A stretch of DNA of 64,000 nt from the NCBI GenBank assembly GCA_027919835.1, contig JANVFP010000023.1, positions 682,001 through 746,000 of the forward strand, given 5' to 3'. The notes under the pieces are model-generated. The model worked only from the letters and a program-made list of their open reading frames with translations, ran no database searches and was not told the origin of the DNA. Shown in pieces: positions 22,690 through 34,965 of the stretch; within the stretch, counting starts at the first letter, position 1, and each line of letters begins with the position of its first letter. The translations under genes and the position numbers were made by a program. Source of the stretch: Lentinula raphanica. Lineage: Eukaryota > Basidiomycota > Agaricomycetes > Agaricales > Omphalotaceae.

Positions 22690-24400
22690 GCTTCAGAGGG
22701 CCATGTAGACACCACTGCGACTATCATCAAACGCGTTCCCAGACGGGGACTCCCTCCGTATCAAATTTCAACTCCCAGAACCAACCCTATCCCGTCCATC
22801 TCTCATGTGGTATCTCATATCCAAAGGCTTCGCAGTAATCGACGGTGCATTGCTAACCCGAAGAGAATTCAGACAATAGTGCGAGGAGGAATATCAGTCT
22901 GCTATGGGCGTTGCAGCGGAACTCTGTGATACAAGATTGGGCAGAGGACTCCCCACAGATAACTAAGGTTCCAGAGTGCGTTACATCTCGCCTTCTAAGC
23001 TGTTCACACCCATTAACCTATGCAACCAGTAGCAATACGGTCGAGGAACAACCTCCTCCCGTCAGACATCCCACAATCGCTGCAGACAACCAGGGAACCC
23101 CTCAGGAAGTTGTGATCCCTCTGGTCAAGGACTCGGCGTTCTTCGAGCTTCTTTCGACCGCTCTTGATAATCTCTCTGACCGTATGTCTGCCCTATACAT
23201 GGATTTCACGGATACACTGGAGACTGTGTCGAGGAACATCAGTGACTCAGCCAGACTGATATTTTCTCGAAAGCACGCTTTCCATCTGCACTCTCTTCTT
23301 TCTGATCCTGGAAGCGTCAGCATCTCTCCGAAGACTAATGAGGTTCGGTTGTCCGTCTACTCTGACTTTGATACCCTGGTTGATAGTTGGCTGTTTTCTT
23401 AGAGCAATCTTTATTCTTGGCGAGAGATTTTCCGGCTGTATGTTGAATCCGAGGTTTTTGAAAGCTCAAACGAAGCATACCCTGGCGAGTTGTCGATCAA
23501 GGAGAGTGAGAAACCATCGAAACTCTTTGCGGAACATGTCATCCTGAGAGGCCTGGGCAACAAACGGAAACTCAAGCTCAAGCAGAGTCATGAAGCTCTT
23601 GAATCGTTCTTAAGCCTCAACATGTTTGTCTTGAATGTCATGAAGGTGATCTTAGACCACTATATCGCAAGTGTATCATGACAGTCTCCTTTCTCTTCGC
23701 AGCTCAAACAAGCAAACACCGAGGCCACTTGTAAGATACTCAAGAAACACGCCAAACAAACAGCACTCCCACTTCCCCAGGACAAGATCTGACGTCAAGG
23801 AAATGGCTCTCATCCCTCGTTCGAAAACCAACCCCTCACTTCACACCCTTCCGCGAGTACTCGTCCAAGCTCTCTGCGAGACTCTTCTTCCAATCATACC
23901 TAATGTGGATGACTACTCTTGTATCATCTGCACCAACCTCGCGTTCAAGCCGATCCAGCTAGGCTGTGGTCACCTATTCTGTGTACGCTGTCTGGTCAAG
24001 ATGCAGAAGAGGGGTCAGGGAGATTGTCCGATGTGTAGGGCACTGACAGTTCTGAGGGCTGATCGATGTTAGTCCTTTTGATTTCTCAGATGTCAACGTA
24101 TGTACTGACGTTCGTTTCGTATTGGGCTATAGCGAATGTTGATTGGGGACTCATGAACTTCATGGAGGATTGGTTTTCAGAGGAGGCGCATGAGAAGCTC
24201 AAGGCGAGCGAGAAGGAGGCTACAGAGGAGCATCTCCGCAAGATGGGTTTTGATCCTGACCAGAAGTGTGCTCTGCGGTTGGGACTCGGGCTAATTGGGG
24301 AGATGAATGGTATGTGTTATGTGTCTCATATTCACGCAGTTATGGCACTGTGTTATTTATCCTTCATCTATTGCATATTCACTACATTTTCATGCAGAGA
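22690..24400 (+). pseudogene. SPX-RING E3 ubiquitin ligase-like protein, multiply disrupted
   Basis: Fragments in order match the SPX plus RING family (phosphate/inositol-polyphosphate sensing SPX domain joined to a C3HC4 RING). About 22745-22895: a beta-rich SPX linker (SLRIKFQLPEPTLSRPSL) ending in a TAG. 23110-23400: VIPLVKDSAFFELL and following helices. 23403-23680: SWREIFRLYVESEVFESS, then KLKQSHEALESFLSLNMFVL. 23700-23790: ANTEATCKILKKHAKQTAL, the SPX lysine helix. 23925-24060: the RING, CIICTNL to CPMCR. Then NVDWGLMNFMEDWF and QKCALRLG. Stops and frame changes separate the parts (TAG in REFRQ-stop, another at 23400, TGA after PLPQDKI). Inactive unless repaired by unusual splicing. Confidence 0.7.
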
Positions 24401-25010
24401 GGATTGAGAGAAACACAGTAACTGAGCCAATTATCACAATTTGAATCTCGCAGGTTCAAGTGGGCTACTATATGATACATCAAGCAAAGGAACTAACTTT
24501 TAGGAGCGCGCGATTTGAACCCACCAACTTGACACAGTGTCCAGAATCACCAAGGTTCTGGTCAATCCATCGTTCTTCTTCTCAGTCTGTGAGTCATCAG
24601 ACCCGGACTCACCCCCCTCCTTCTCTCCTCCTTCCTTGCCTTCTTGTTTTTCTTCTCTTTTATCCGAATTGGAATCATAGTCCTCCTCAATTTCGACTCC
24701 AGGAATAGTTTTACCACACGCCTGAGGGGTGCCCGCGCGCAAAGAGGAGTATGGATCGACCCGCGGGGACGGTAGCGCGAGATATGGAAGGGAGGGAGTC
24801 AGTTTTGAGGGTGCTAGGACAGCCCATAGACCGGTCGCCGCGTTCACGGCTTTTTGATCGACTGACATCAACGCAGCGGTTTACTCCGGCCACTGGGAAC
24901 AAGTCTAGCAGTTTGCCGAACATGTTGATCAAACAATATGAACAAACACTTTCTTACACCGCAGAACACCTGATAAACATCCTCTTCTCGAGCCACTCAG
25001 AACTATTGTC
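24401..25010. other. Unassigned stretch with overlapping ORFs on both strands
   Basis: A minus frame (24500-24871) has a Glu/Lys/Gly-rich acidic patch (KREEKQEGKEGG) after a Pro/Ser-rich N-part, and a plus frame (24751-25170) overlaps it and the next gene. Neither resembles a known family; the 24720-24850 part is more GC-rich than its surroundings. Kept as possible coding of uncertain strand. Confidence 0.25.
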
Positions 25011-26944
25011 ATGGACTCATCTTTGCCAGAAGCCAGTACTAGTGTTCCTAAAACTCCTCGAGTACGGAAATATGGAACAACCCCTGGCGCGACACCTACC
25101 CAACAAAATCCAAACTATATTCCTCAGCAAGAAGAGCTTCAACCGGATGCTGGAACAAGAGGTCGAGTGAGTATATCCCAACCATTAATCATGCGCTAGC
25201 TCATTTCTCTCTAGGGTCGACGGGAAACACGCTCGAGTACCCGTTCTGCTGCGTCTCAGCATGGTTCCCAAAGTCAACCATCGTCAAGAGCTCAGTCGAA
25301 AGAATCCACCTCGTCGGATTGGATAAGACATCAACTTGAGGAAGAGAGCAATGAGGAAACATCTGTATGTATTACATTGCTGATGTCGAATGTACTCAAA
25401 CAAGCAGGACTTCGATAAGCATCTTTCAGCCCTGGAGGAAAGGATCCTACGAGCCAATGACCAAGTTGTACAGAATCTAGTGCAATCCAATGCACAATTA
25501 CTTGCAGATATTAAGGAAGCTCAGATCAAAGCAATCGAAAAAACTATGAGGACGACAATAGCTTCCGGGTTTACTGGTCTTACATCCAGTGTCCAAGAGC
25601 TTACACAGTCTATCGACGGCCTGAACAAAAATCAATCAATACAAGCACATCTACTCAATCGCCTTGAAGCTCGCCTAGACAGGACCGACCGTAATCCCCA
25701 AACTGCAACGGCGTCAGGTAGCCGTGCTCCAACACCCACTCTGGGGAGAAAAGGAAAAGGAAAAGGAAAAGCAAAAGAAGTAGCACCAGAGGTCGAGTCT
25801 GAGGAACAGGACAACCTGGATAAGGAAGACCATCTCAAGAAGGAGAATAAAGGTGATGATGATGATGAGGAGGTTGACGATACAGAGGATCAGGACGATA
25901 TTGGAGGAGACGATGAAGAGGAAGATCCATCGCCATCGAAAGGTAAAAAACGCAAACGTAAGAGCAAAAAGGAGCTTATGTTACAGGTGCGGCTTTCTTA
26001 GTACATCACCGACTTCATACAGACACTATTTCAGGAATGAATTCGTGGATGGATTGATGATCTCGTGGGAGGCCGACAGTACTGCCTTGACGAAAGGGTC
26101 ACCGACCAAGAGGCCAAAAACTTCGAAGAGTTGTTTCACAAGAATCCTCTGGCAAAGCCTTGCACCACTGATGACTTCCGGTACCATATCAATGGTAAAC
26201 CAGCGTCTGCATGGAACAAAGGGGCAGCCCTTGTATTTGTCCAGTACGTTCAACAGAATAGGCTGATGAAGATTCCGGATAAGACCACTCGCGATGCCCT
26301 CCTAAAGGGCTTTTCGAAATGACTTTGTACACTTCATGGGTATCATTGTCGAAACAAATTATCCAGAGACAAAAAAGTTGAGAAGGGAAAATATGGAAGG
26401 AAGTATGGAAGAAAAAGCACGGTAAGGCTTAGCACAATTATGTCGATGAATGAGAACCCTCATACAGATATTCCAGCTATTTTACCAGCGGAGAGGAATC
26501 TTAGATGGCCTAACACCTCTTCGAAAATATTTACCCGTATTCGATAATCTCGGAATACCTGGAATGTCTTCCAACGAAGAAGATACTGATGCCGCAATGA
26601 CCAACACGCCTCAGTACAAGACTACACGTCCTCTTTGGCGATCACTAGATCTCGAGTACTTTTTTGAGCTGCTGGATGCTTGCCATATGCTAGTCAGAAT
26701 GCCTACCGAGTCCACAACGGGCACGCGATACTCCCGTGGTGCCCCACCCCGCTTTCGAATTCGTACCAGGCAAGACAGCGACAACAAAACTTATGTGAAG
26801 GGTTTGCCAAGGAATTTCTATCGGGCAGAATGGCTTGAGGAGCAAGAACAGGGATGGGCCAAAGGTGGTGAAGGATTAGTAAATCTTGTCATATGCCCGA
26901 AACGCTCCAAAGCACTTGTATTCCCAACTGAACTCAAAGAGTGA
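25011..26944 (+). pseudogene. Uncharacterised Agaricomycete family protein with two in-frame TGA codons
   Basis: Exons are readable from 25011. They encode a Pro/Gln-rich N-terminus, a Ser/Arg-rich stretch, a coiled coil (residues about 110-210, EERILRANDQVVQNL), a Lys-rich then very acidic region (GDDDDEEVDDTEDQDD) and a KGKKRKRKSKKE basic patch. After an intron comes a conserved-looking segment (WIDDLVGGRQY, TDDFRYHINGKPASAWNK, VFVQYVQQN), then a basic helix, then FYQRRGILDGL, GIPGMSSNEED, WRSLDLEYFFELLDACH and GLPRNFYRAEWL. The order resembles a multi-copy fungal hypothetical family I recall from related genomes; function unknown. TGA codons at 26038-26040 and 26320-26322 each stand where Arg (CGA) would keep the frame. 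Probably inactive. Confidence 0.55.
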
Positions 26945-27292
26945 GTGTCTTTATCTGTTCCGTTATGCAATCTGTTCTTACGCCTCTGTCAAAACTTAAA
27001 AGGGAGTTGAAGAATCAGGGATACGTGTTCAGTAGGATTTGACATCATCGCCGTTCGAAAGCATTCAAATTCAAAAGGTGAGTTTCTTTCTCTGTCACCT
27101 TACACAATCTGATTAGGCCTATGCTCAAAAGGGAGTCAAAGAGTCATGCATATGTGTTCCATGCGACTTGACAGAGTTGCGCCCATTTGAAAGCATTCAC
27201 ATTGCTTTGCATGTCATTCATGTGCTTTGAATACCATTCGAACAGTCGTTAGAACATAGAATTAAGCATTGTAAAGCATGTTGAATATAATT
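26945..27292. repeat. Imperfect direct duplication downstream of the pseudogene
   Basis: A segment starting GTGAGT(G/T)TCTTT at about 26944 recurs at about 27078; each carries AAAGGGAGT, then GTGTTC and GAAAGCATTCA. The unit is about 130 bp. No gene. Confidence 0.5.
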
Positions 27293-27798
27293 TTATATGG
27301 TGCGCCAAACTTGCATGTGCGCCACCAACCCAATGATATAATCGATGTAAGACAAAGCAAGAACTGCTCTAATTTCGAAGACAATCCGCCCTCCAATGAA
27401 TATACAGAAGGATGCACCGATGAATGAAGTAACATTGATCAGAATCATTTCGTACTATAAAAAGAAGATCAATGAAACTCTTGAACGAGATCACTCAGCT
27501 TACCAAACTTCCATCAGGCTGTTTCTCCACTGCCCAACCAATGAAGACAAGGGAGATGGTACCGGCCAGGACATATTTTACAACTCTCAACCAGTCGTCT
27601 TCCCTCAGCATGGTATGTCCAATTGCCCTAGCACAAAAGACCCAATAGCTGAGTATTCCGACCAAGAAGAAGAACTTCAAAACAATGTCGCGCTTGAAAC
27701 AAATTGGATTAGAATCTGCATATCGAGTTCAAGAATCTCACAAGTGTAGCTTTCTGTGGATGTTGGGGAAACTCATAAACCTCCGAGTTGTACTCCAT
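27293..27798 (-). CDS. Small multi-pass membrane protein
   Basis: Three exons (27742-27798, 27504-27692, 27293-27454) with phase-0 introns give 135 residues. Hydrophobic segments: VLKFFFLVGILSYWVFCARAI, VVKYVLAGTISLVFIGWAV (followed by a charged loop EKQPDG), ILINVTSFIGASFCIFIGG and VLALSYIDYIIGLV, so four probable helices. A polar N-terminus of about 25 residues precedes them. The ATG at 27798 is the first in frame; an open stretch upstream (about 70 bp) could extend it. No family recognised. Clean splicing and lack of stops argue it is real. It lies downstream of the coiled-coil gene on the same strand. Confidence 0.6.
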
Positions 27799-28157
27799 AC
27801 CAACATCAATAGTGACTTCGTCCTTGTTTAATGCATCTTGAAGTTCATTGTATTCTATTATTGGCCTTAGTTCAGAAAGTAAGTGCAGAACAGATCATCG
27901 ATGATGACAATGTCTCACAGGGTTGGTAAGTCAGCTCCTTGTTCTTCAACTTCTCGACGAAGAACCTGTATCTCATCCCTGGCGTCCCTAAGGAGACTTT
28001 CCACCTCTTCAATATGTCGTTTGAGCCTTTCATTAGCAGTACACATGTATTCAAGTGATTTAGTGAGCTCTGTGCTTTCTGTTGCTCTGCTCAAACTAAA
28101 CTTCATGGCCATGAGACAAACTACCTACTGTGTATGGATGTCAAACGTACCTTAGCG

Positions 28158-29056
28158 TTAGAGCCTTTGAATTTGAGATTTTGCATTCTGGAGCAACAAT
28201 CCCCTGAAATCAGTCTGTTGCAATTCTTTCTGTTCCAGTTCATGCCGTAGACGCCAAACCTCTGCTTGGAGCTTTGCTGAAGGATGGTTTGTTAGAAGCA
28301 GCGTGGAGGTGGAGGAGAAACTCACTAATCTTGGCCTGAAATCGCGCAATATTTAGTTCCGCCTGCCTTGCGTTTGCCGATGCGGCCTCTCTTTCCTGTT
28401 GCAGGTCGTCTCGCTCATTGATGACCTCCAAAAGACGGGGCTCCATATTGCTGTACATCACATTGTCTGCTGTGAGACGAGCTATAGTTTGATGTGCTTC
28501 TTGCAACTCTTTATGCAATGAATCTAAAGCCGCCTCAATGACTTCAGTATGAATGAATGCTTGATCCAATTGCTGCATGTTCTTTTGATTTCTGCAAGCG
28601 TTCGTAGAGTGAACAAGTTTACAAACCTTCTCTAGATTCTGTTTTTCCATGATCAGCTCGGATATTTGAACCTGACTCTCTTCAACAACTGTTGGTGAGT
28701 CCCGTTCTTCTGTCTATATGTCAAATTAGCAATTTCAAGATTACGCATACTGCAGGGATCAACCAACATTATGTTGCTGTCTTAGACCTTCAAAACGTTG
28801 TAGCAGTTCATGGCCTATATCTAATTGCTAATATAAGGAAAACCCTCATTGGAAGTTTGATTGATGCACCAACGGTAAGTGTGAACTTGGATTCTAAGCT
28901 TGACTTTGCATCCTGCCATGCACGATAGTTTTCACAATCATCTTGTTGACAGCAGCATGCTAGTGTTGATGAGGAATCTAGTGGTGCAATTCCGGAAGAG
29001 AGAGCATTGCTCAACTCCTCAATGATTTCAGTTGTTTCGTCCTCGGGGGCATCCAT
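28158..29056 (-). CDS. Coiled-coil protein, uncharacterised
   Basis: Exons 28874-29056, 28768-28827, 28326-28713 and 28158-28276 join in phase to 249 residues. The acidic N-terminus (MDAPEDETTEIIEEL) has a CCCQQDDC motif; the rest is nearly continuous coiled coil (LDSLHKELQEAHQTIARL, RDDLQQEREAASANARQAEL, EVWRLRHELEQKELQQ). A TAA at 28158-28160 lies just before a good donor, and another coiled-coil stretch (27915-28112, EVESLLRDARDEIQVLRREVE) follows on the same strand. The true protein may therefore be about 60 residues longer by alternative splicing, or the stop may be a recent mutation. Likely structural or scaffold role. It is divergent from the membrane-protein gene at 29238, with about 180 bp of shared promoter. 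Confidence 0.6.
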
Positions 29057-29237
29057 GGTGGTAGCCCGAAAGGCATGAGATCATCAAAGACCGGTCCGGT
29101 GAACCCAATTGCTTTCGTTGTTCGACTTCCCAAACTCTTTCACTGACGCTCACCAACTTATGCCCAATACAAGGTCCAATCCCCCTCCTCATCATGATTC
29201 ACCTGTTCATTGATGTCTTCTAGATGCTCACTCATCA

Positions 29238-29624
29238 ATGCTTACTCCCATGCTCATTATGCTGGCCAACTTCGATATCTACTCTTCAGTATTCTATATC
29301 GGTGTTACGATTTGCGGACTGGTCTGGTTCAAGCTGATATGGAATATGATTGTTCTGGTTTTGCGAAGTCATCATTGGCTTCTTGGGATCTTGGTTCTGG
29401 GTCCTGGAGCAGCCACTGTGGCAGGATACCTTACTTCGGGAACATTATTACGCAGTGATATTGTGAGTTTCCCAAATGCTTCTTTTACTTGAAAAAGCTG
29501 TAACAGTTCATGTTAGAGTTATCCACTACCCAAGGTGTTTGTCTTTGCGACAGTAACTGTTGGTATCTGGATCAGTATATTTCTCATTGTAGACTTACTG
29601 GTGCCTTGGCTAATAGAACAGTAA
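29238..29624 (+). CDS. Small three- to four-helix membrane protein
   Basis: Two exons (29238-29462, 29517-29624) split by a 54-bp intron with a GTGAGT donor give 110 residues. Hydrophobic segments include SSVFYIGVTICGLVWFKLIW, WLLGILVLGPGAATVAGYL and VFVFATVTVGIWISIFLIV, with a short acidic C-terminus. No family recognised. Together with the two minus-strand genes it forms a compact gene island between repeats. Confidence 0.6.
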
Positions 29625-30981
29625 TTTCTATAGTATTCATTGTGGAAACAGTCGTGTCGGATAATCATGAACGACTCATCAAATGCAGGTCCTTTTCCTT
29701 TTCTATACCTATAACGATCATCATCGAGAAACATGGGTTGACGTCGGACTAAAGCTGGACAGCCGAAACTTACATTCTTCAGTACGCATTTTTATTCTTC
29801 TTATTTGGACTCTACCTATCAAGATGGATGCGAGGTTAAAGCTAATCGTCCGGTCCGCCACCAGAGCACTCTGCCTTGGGAAAGCAGAGGGAGCTTGAGC
29901 AACTCCAAGCTCTGGGGAATTGCGCTAAGCGGTAGCCCAATGTGACGCTAGAGCCGAGTTGAGTCCTTTTCTGTCAATCTTTTGACGATCATTGAGAATT
30001 TGTATCTGTTTACTTCTTCTTTTCATTTGGACTATATGTACGCCCATTTGGGCTGGCAAATGCATCTTTCTGCCCCGCGAGCTCTCTCTCTGGACCCATT
30101 GAGGTCACTCATACACTTGAAGAAGGCTCGAAGTAGCCTGGATTAGAAGAAACTCAAGCGAAGACTCGAAGGAAGATAAGTTTTGATTAACAATTGTTTA
30201 CTGACGATTGCTTTAGCTTTAGCGCAATATCTCGTTGTTGACTCAGCCACCTCAGTTCCTCTTGTGGAACATCTTTCGTACTCAACAGGTGTTCTTCCAA
30301 TTTGGAGCTGGCACACATGTCATGACTCTTCAGTAGACTTGACAAAACTAGTCGAGTCGTCAGTACTGCACTGGTGAATTCTAGATTGACAGCATTGATT
30401 GTCATGTGTGGTCCTGTCAGTGTAAGGATAGTCAATCTACCAGTGTGACTAGGGAGACTACTGGTCAATGTAATCGCAACGTGTATGACGTACGTACTTT
30501 ACAAAAATCAGACATATGTCGATATGTCAGAAACATATTATGCAGGAATTCCTGGATAACATTATTATGTAATAGTGTCAATATGTCCAATTGCAAGTGG
30601 CAAGAAGTGTTCTTCCTCCAACCTCATCATGGAGCCTGAATATTTTGAAGCTAGAGCATACCCGCCATCGACTTCAGCCTCCCATAAACCTGTGGTCTGT
30701 GTTTTCATTCTGACTGTGGCCATGGCTAACATGAAAAGACAGTGAGCCTGGTATCGGAATCAAACCTACGAGTTCTACCGATACGTGAGGGATGAAAACA
30801 CAGGCTTGGTACAAAAATTATACGATAACCCCCATATGCAGTGAGTGCATCTATTCATATATGTGAGCTTGAGATTTATTCATCCAACAGATATAAGATG
30901 GAAAAGAATGCGTGAGTGTGTTCCATAGCCACTTCAATCATTAGGCACTAAATTCAGAGACATCCACAGAGGCTCTTCGAC
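29625..30981. other. No supported gene
   Basis: Several short ORFs exist (for example a 93-codon minus ORF at 30187-30468, and a plus stretch MEPEYFEARAYPPS at 30631), but none splices into a convincing protein. The 30660-30900 part keeps a readable fragment (YRNQTYEFYRYVRDE) that may be a gene relic. Confidence 0.35.
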
Positions 30982-33920
30982 ACTTCAGGCACCCACCAAA
31001 CAGGCCTTCTTAGGCCAAAAAAATGATGACATGGAATAGGCCTAAGAGGCCCATAATAGGGGTAGGCTACCTTAGGGTCCTTAAGGTAGGTAGCTACCAC
31101 AGGCTGGGTAGCTACCCCTATAGTGTGAGGTTTTGAGATGGGTAGCTACCCTACTTAGGGTGCCAGGGGTCCTTTTGAGGTAGCTACCCTATGTTTTTGA
31201 AAAATTGTTAGGTTTAGTTTACTAATACTCTGGTAACATTAGTCATCTCATATCTTATAAAACAGGCTAGAGCCTTTGATGTACTTGATCACAATTACTA
31301 AACTTTAACAAAGTAAATTCAGGTAGCTACCCTCTGTAAAAGGTGAATCAGGGTAGCTACCCTTTTAGAGAAAGTTGATCAGGGTAGCTACCCATTCTAA
31401 AAGTTAATTTGGGTAGCTACCCACTCTAAAAATCAATTAGGGTAGCTACCCCACACTCCTGAGTGGCTACCTACTTACAAGGTAAATCATGGTACCTACT
31501 TAACACACTCATTATAATATCTGAAAATTTAACACAGCAGTGCTGTATATTATCCTCAACACAATTGATACACCTAACAATTTACAAAATTGGAACAGTG
31601 ATACTATGTGTTATACTTGATGAACTTAACACTTTTAACAGTGGAGAACTCAGATCTGCATTACTGCATGTCATATTTGATGTTTAGGTGGGTAGCTACC
31701 CATGGAGGAGTTTGAATTGGGTAGCTACCCATGGGAGAATTTAAGTTGGGTAGCTACCCAAGATATTTTACATGAGGGGTAGCTACCCACCATAATGCTT
31801 TAGTTGGATCAACTTGGATGATGGATCACTTGGCAATTTCATTCTTAGTATATTAATTTCCTTATACACATTAGACTGAGCAACTAAAAACTTACATATA
31901 ATATACTTTAACATACTCAATACTTGCACTTCATTATTCAATATAATACTCACATGTACACTGAACAATCAAATAATCAGAGCAGTATTATCACTAATTA
32001 CACTTGTTACACTCAACATATCTCATCAATAAATATAACACACCTTCAATACAACATTGTTATACAATGATAGGCATATAGCAATGATTTTTGGGCGCTT
32101 ATGGGCGCTTATTTTGGGTCTTCAACTCGAAATTCTTGAATAGCACATCCTATAATTTTGTATAGGTCTTATATTGTGTCAGGATGTTGTTCATATCATA
32201 CTCCTTAGGATATAAATCCGAAAACACAGAAATCAATTTTCTAGGGCAGGATATATAGTGATCTTTTGTGATGTAACAGCAATTTGTGTAAATCATACTG
32301 CATATATCCATGTCATGCAGCCAAATTGCTACTGGGGCATAAAAAGCAACACTCTTTGACCCATTCTAGGATACCTCCATGTGATACAGCTAAGAGATTC
32401 ACCATGGGGGTCATTGATTATGACATCTGCAGTTACATGCACCTATCCATATTTCAAGTGTACATGAAATATGTAAATGTAGGATGCAGAGTTCAATCAT
32501 CATAATGACCATTGAAAGCATGTACAGACACTGTCAGTGGACTGGTGCAGTGAATTTCACATGAGATAACATCAGTCTCCCAGCAAAACTTGGATATATG
32601 CAGTGTAATTTATCCAAATTGCTGTTACATTACAAAAGATCACTATATATCCTGCCCTAGAAAATTGATTTCTGTGTTTTCGGATTTATATCCTAAGGAG
32701 TATGATATGAACAACATCCTGACACAATATAAGACCTATACAAAAATTATAGGATGTGCTATTCAAGAATTTCGAGTTGAAGACCCAAAATAAGCGCCCA
32801 TAAGCGCCCAAAAATCATTGCTATATGCCTATTATTGTATAACAATGTTGTATTGAAGGTGTGTTATATTTATTGATGAGATATGTTGAGTGTAACAAGT
32901 GTAATTAGTGATAATACTGCTCTGATTATTTGATTGTTCAGTGTACATGTGAGTATTATATTGAATAATGAAGTGCAAGTATTGAGTATGTTAAAGTATA
33001 TTATATGTAAGTTTTTAGTTGCTCAGTCTAATGTGTATAAGGAAATTAATATACTAAGAATGAAATTGCCAAGTGATCCATCATCCAAGTTGATCCAACT
33101 AAAGCATTATGGTGGGTAGCTACCCCTCATGTAAAATATCTTGGGTAGCTACCCAACTTAAATTCTCCCATGGGTAGCTACCCAATTCAAACTCCTCCAT
33201 GGGTAGCTACCCACCTAAACATCAAATATGACATGCAGTAATGCAGATCTGAGTTCTCCACTGTTAAAAGTGTTAAGTTCATCAAGTATAACACATAGTA
33301 TCACTGTTCCAATTTTGTAAATTGTTAGGTGTATCAATTGTGTTGAGGATAATATACAGCACTGCTGTGTTAAATTTTCAGATATTATAATGAGTGTGTT
33401 AAGTAGGTACCATGATTTACCTTGTAAGTAGGTAGCCACTCAGGAGTGTGGGGTAGCTACCCTAATTGATTTTTAGAGTGGGTAGCTACCCAAATTAACT
33501 TTTAGAATGGGTAGCTACCCTGATCAACTTTCTCTAAAAGGGTAGCTACCCTGATTCACCTTTTACAGAGGGTAGCTACCTGAATTTACTTTGTTAAAGT
33601 TTAGTAATTGTGATCAAGTACATCAAAGGCTCTAGCCTGTTTTATAAGATATGAGATGACTAATGTTACCAGAGTATTAGTAAACTAAACCTAACAATTT
33701 TTCAAAAACATAGGGTAGCTACCTCAAAAGGACCCCTGGCACCCTAAGTAGGGTAGCTACCCATCTCAAAACCTCGCACTATAGGGGTAGCTACTCAGCC
33801 TGTGGTAGCTACCTACCTTAAGGACCCTAGGGTAGCCTACCCCCATTATGGACCTCTTAGGCCTATTCCATGTCATCATTTTTTTGGCCTAAGAAGGCCT
33901 GTTTGGTGGGTGCCTGAAGT
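30982..33920. mobile_element. Foldback element FB1 with 1.3-kb inverted arms full of GGGTAGCTACCC
   Basis: 2,939 bp, ends ACTTCAGGCACCCACCAAAC and its complement, flanked by GAC on both sides (30979-30981, 33921-33923; a 3-bp duplication). Left arm about 30982-32300 and right arm about 32600-33920 are near-identical inverted copies; the spacer is about 300 bp. Each arm carries about 14 copies of (G)GGTAGCTACC(C). The arms hold a conserved 61-codon ORF (31783-31968 minus and 32934-33119 plus), the spacer a 73-codon ORF (32284-32505). None resembles a transposase. Foldback-like non-autonomous DNA element. Confidence 0.8.
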
Positions 33921-33923
33921 GAC

Positions 33924-34965
33924 CCTCAATCACTCACAATAACTTATATCACTCAAGAATCACACCAAACTGACAACATTGAGTAAATATGATGTACATG
34001 ATATTTTTAGCACACCTAGTATCCTTGAACACTCAGAACAATTTTTATTACTCAATATGTTCAGTACACTTGGTACTTATCACACCTAACATACTAAAAC
34101 TCGGAACAGTAGTGATGTGTAACACAGTTGACAATAAATACTCATAGCAGTGTTATCAGTCACTATACTTAACACACTTAACAGTCAAAAAGTCGGAACA
34201 ATATTACTTGATATACATATATTCTATCAATTTCCAAGAAGCACTTGAGTGCGTAAATTAGGATAAGTTTTTTTTTTGGGAAAATATAAAATAGCTACAC
34301 TATTTTTAGAGATTTCTTGGAATGTTGTGCACCTGAAGGACTTTGGAAGTTGAGGTCAAAGCAACAACAATCGAAGGAGAAGGTTTAAAATGTCAGTCAA
34401 ATGCAGATGCTTAGTCATACACTTGCAAAAGTAGCTTAGTCATTGTAAAATAAGTGCTCAAGTACTCTCTTTTCCCAAAAAGGAAAATCATCTTTGCAAA
34501 TTCATTAGTAATCAAAACTGGAATATCCCCAGTTTCATGCCCAGTTGTTGCCCAGTCATTGGGCTTTGTGTATCACTTGCAAAATAATTTGTTTATCACA
34601 AAGGAAAAATACTAAAAATCTTATTACTTTTACTTTTTACAGGTGAAAAAAGGATTAAATTATGAAAGGGAAATTGTTTGAAATTTGATGAATATTATAT
34701 AATTGATTACCAGAGAGATTAAACTCAGACTATTATTGAAAAAATGCATTTATCCCATATGAAAATAATCAATTATATCACCATTATTTATGCCTGATAA
34801 AAATTGAGAAATAAATTAATTTTATCAACATTTATACCATGTGAAATTTATCTATTATAGTTCAAGAACTATATTGAGAAATTATTTGTAATTCACACTA
34901 CTATTCTCCTCAATAATTCCACATGAACTGATTGCCCTCTGACCTAGTGTAATTGATAGAACATT
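33924..34965. other. AT-rich non-coding DNA
   Basis: No ORF or repeat family recognised; long A/T runs and an 11-T run near 34270. Confidence 0.5.

Noticed and set aside
30740..30790. tRNA-like fragment (a T-arm-like GGTTTGATTCC with a 7-bp stem and CCA on the minus strand)
   Set aside because: The stem closes after only about 36 nt; no anticodon or D arm fits.
30982..33920. CRISPR array from the repeated GGGTAGCTACCC
   Set aside because: Repeats are 12 bp, palindromic, irregularly spaced, and the host is a fungus.
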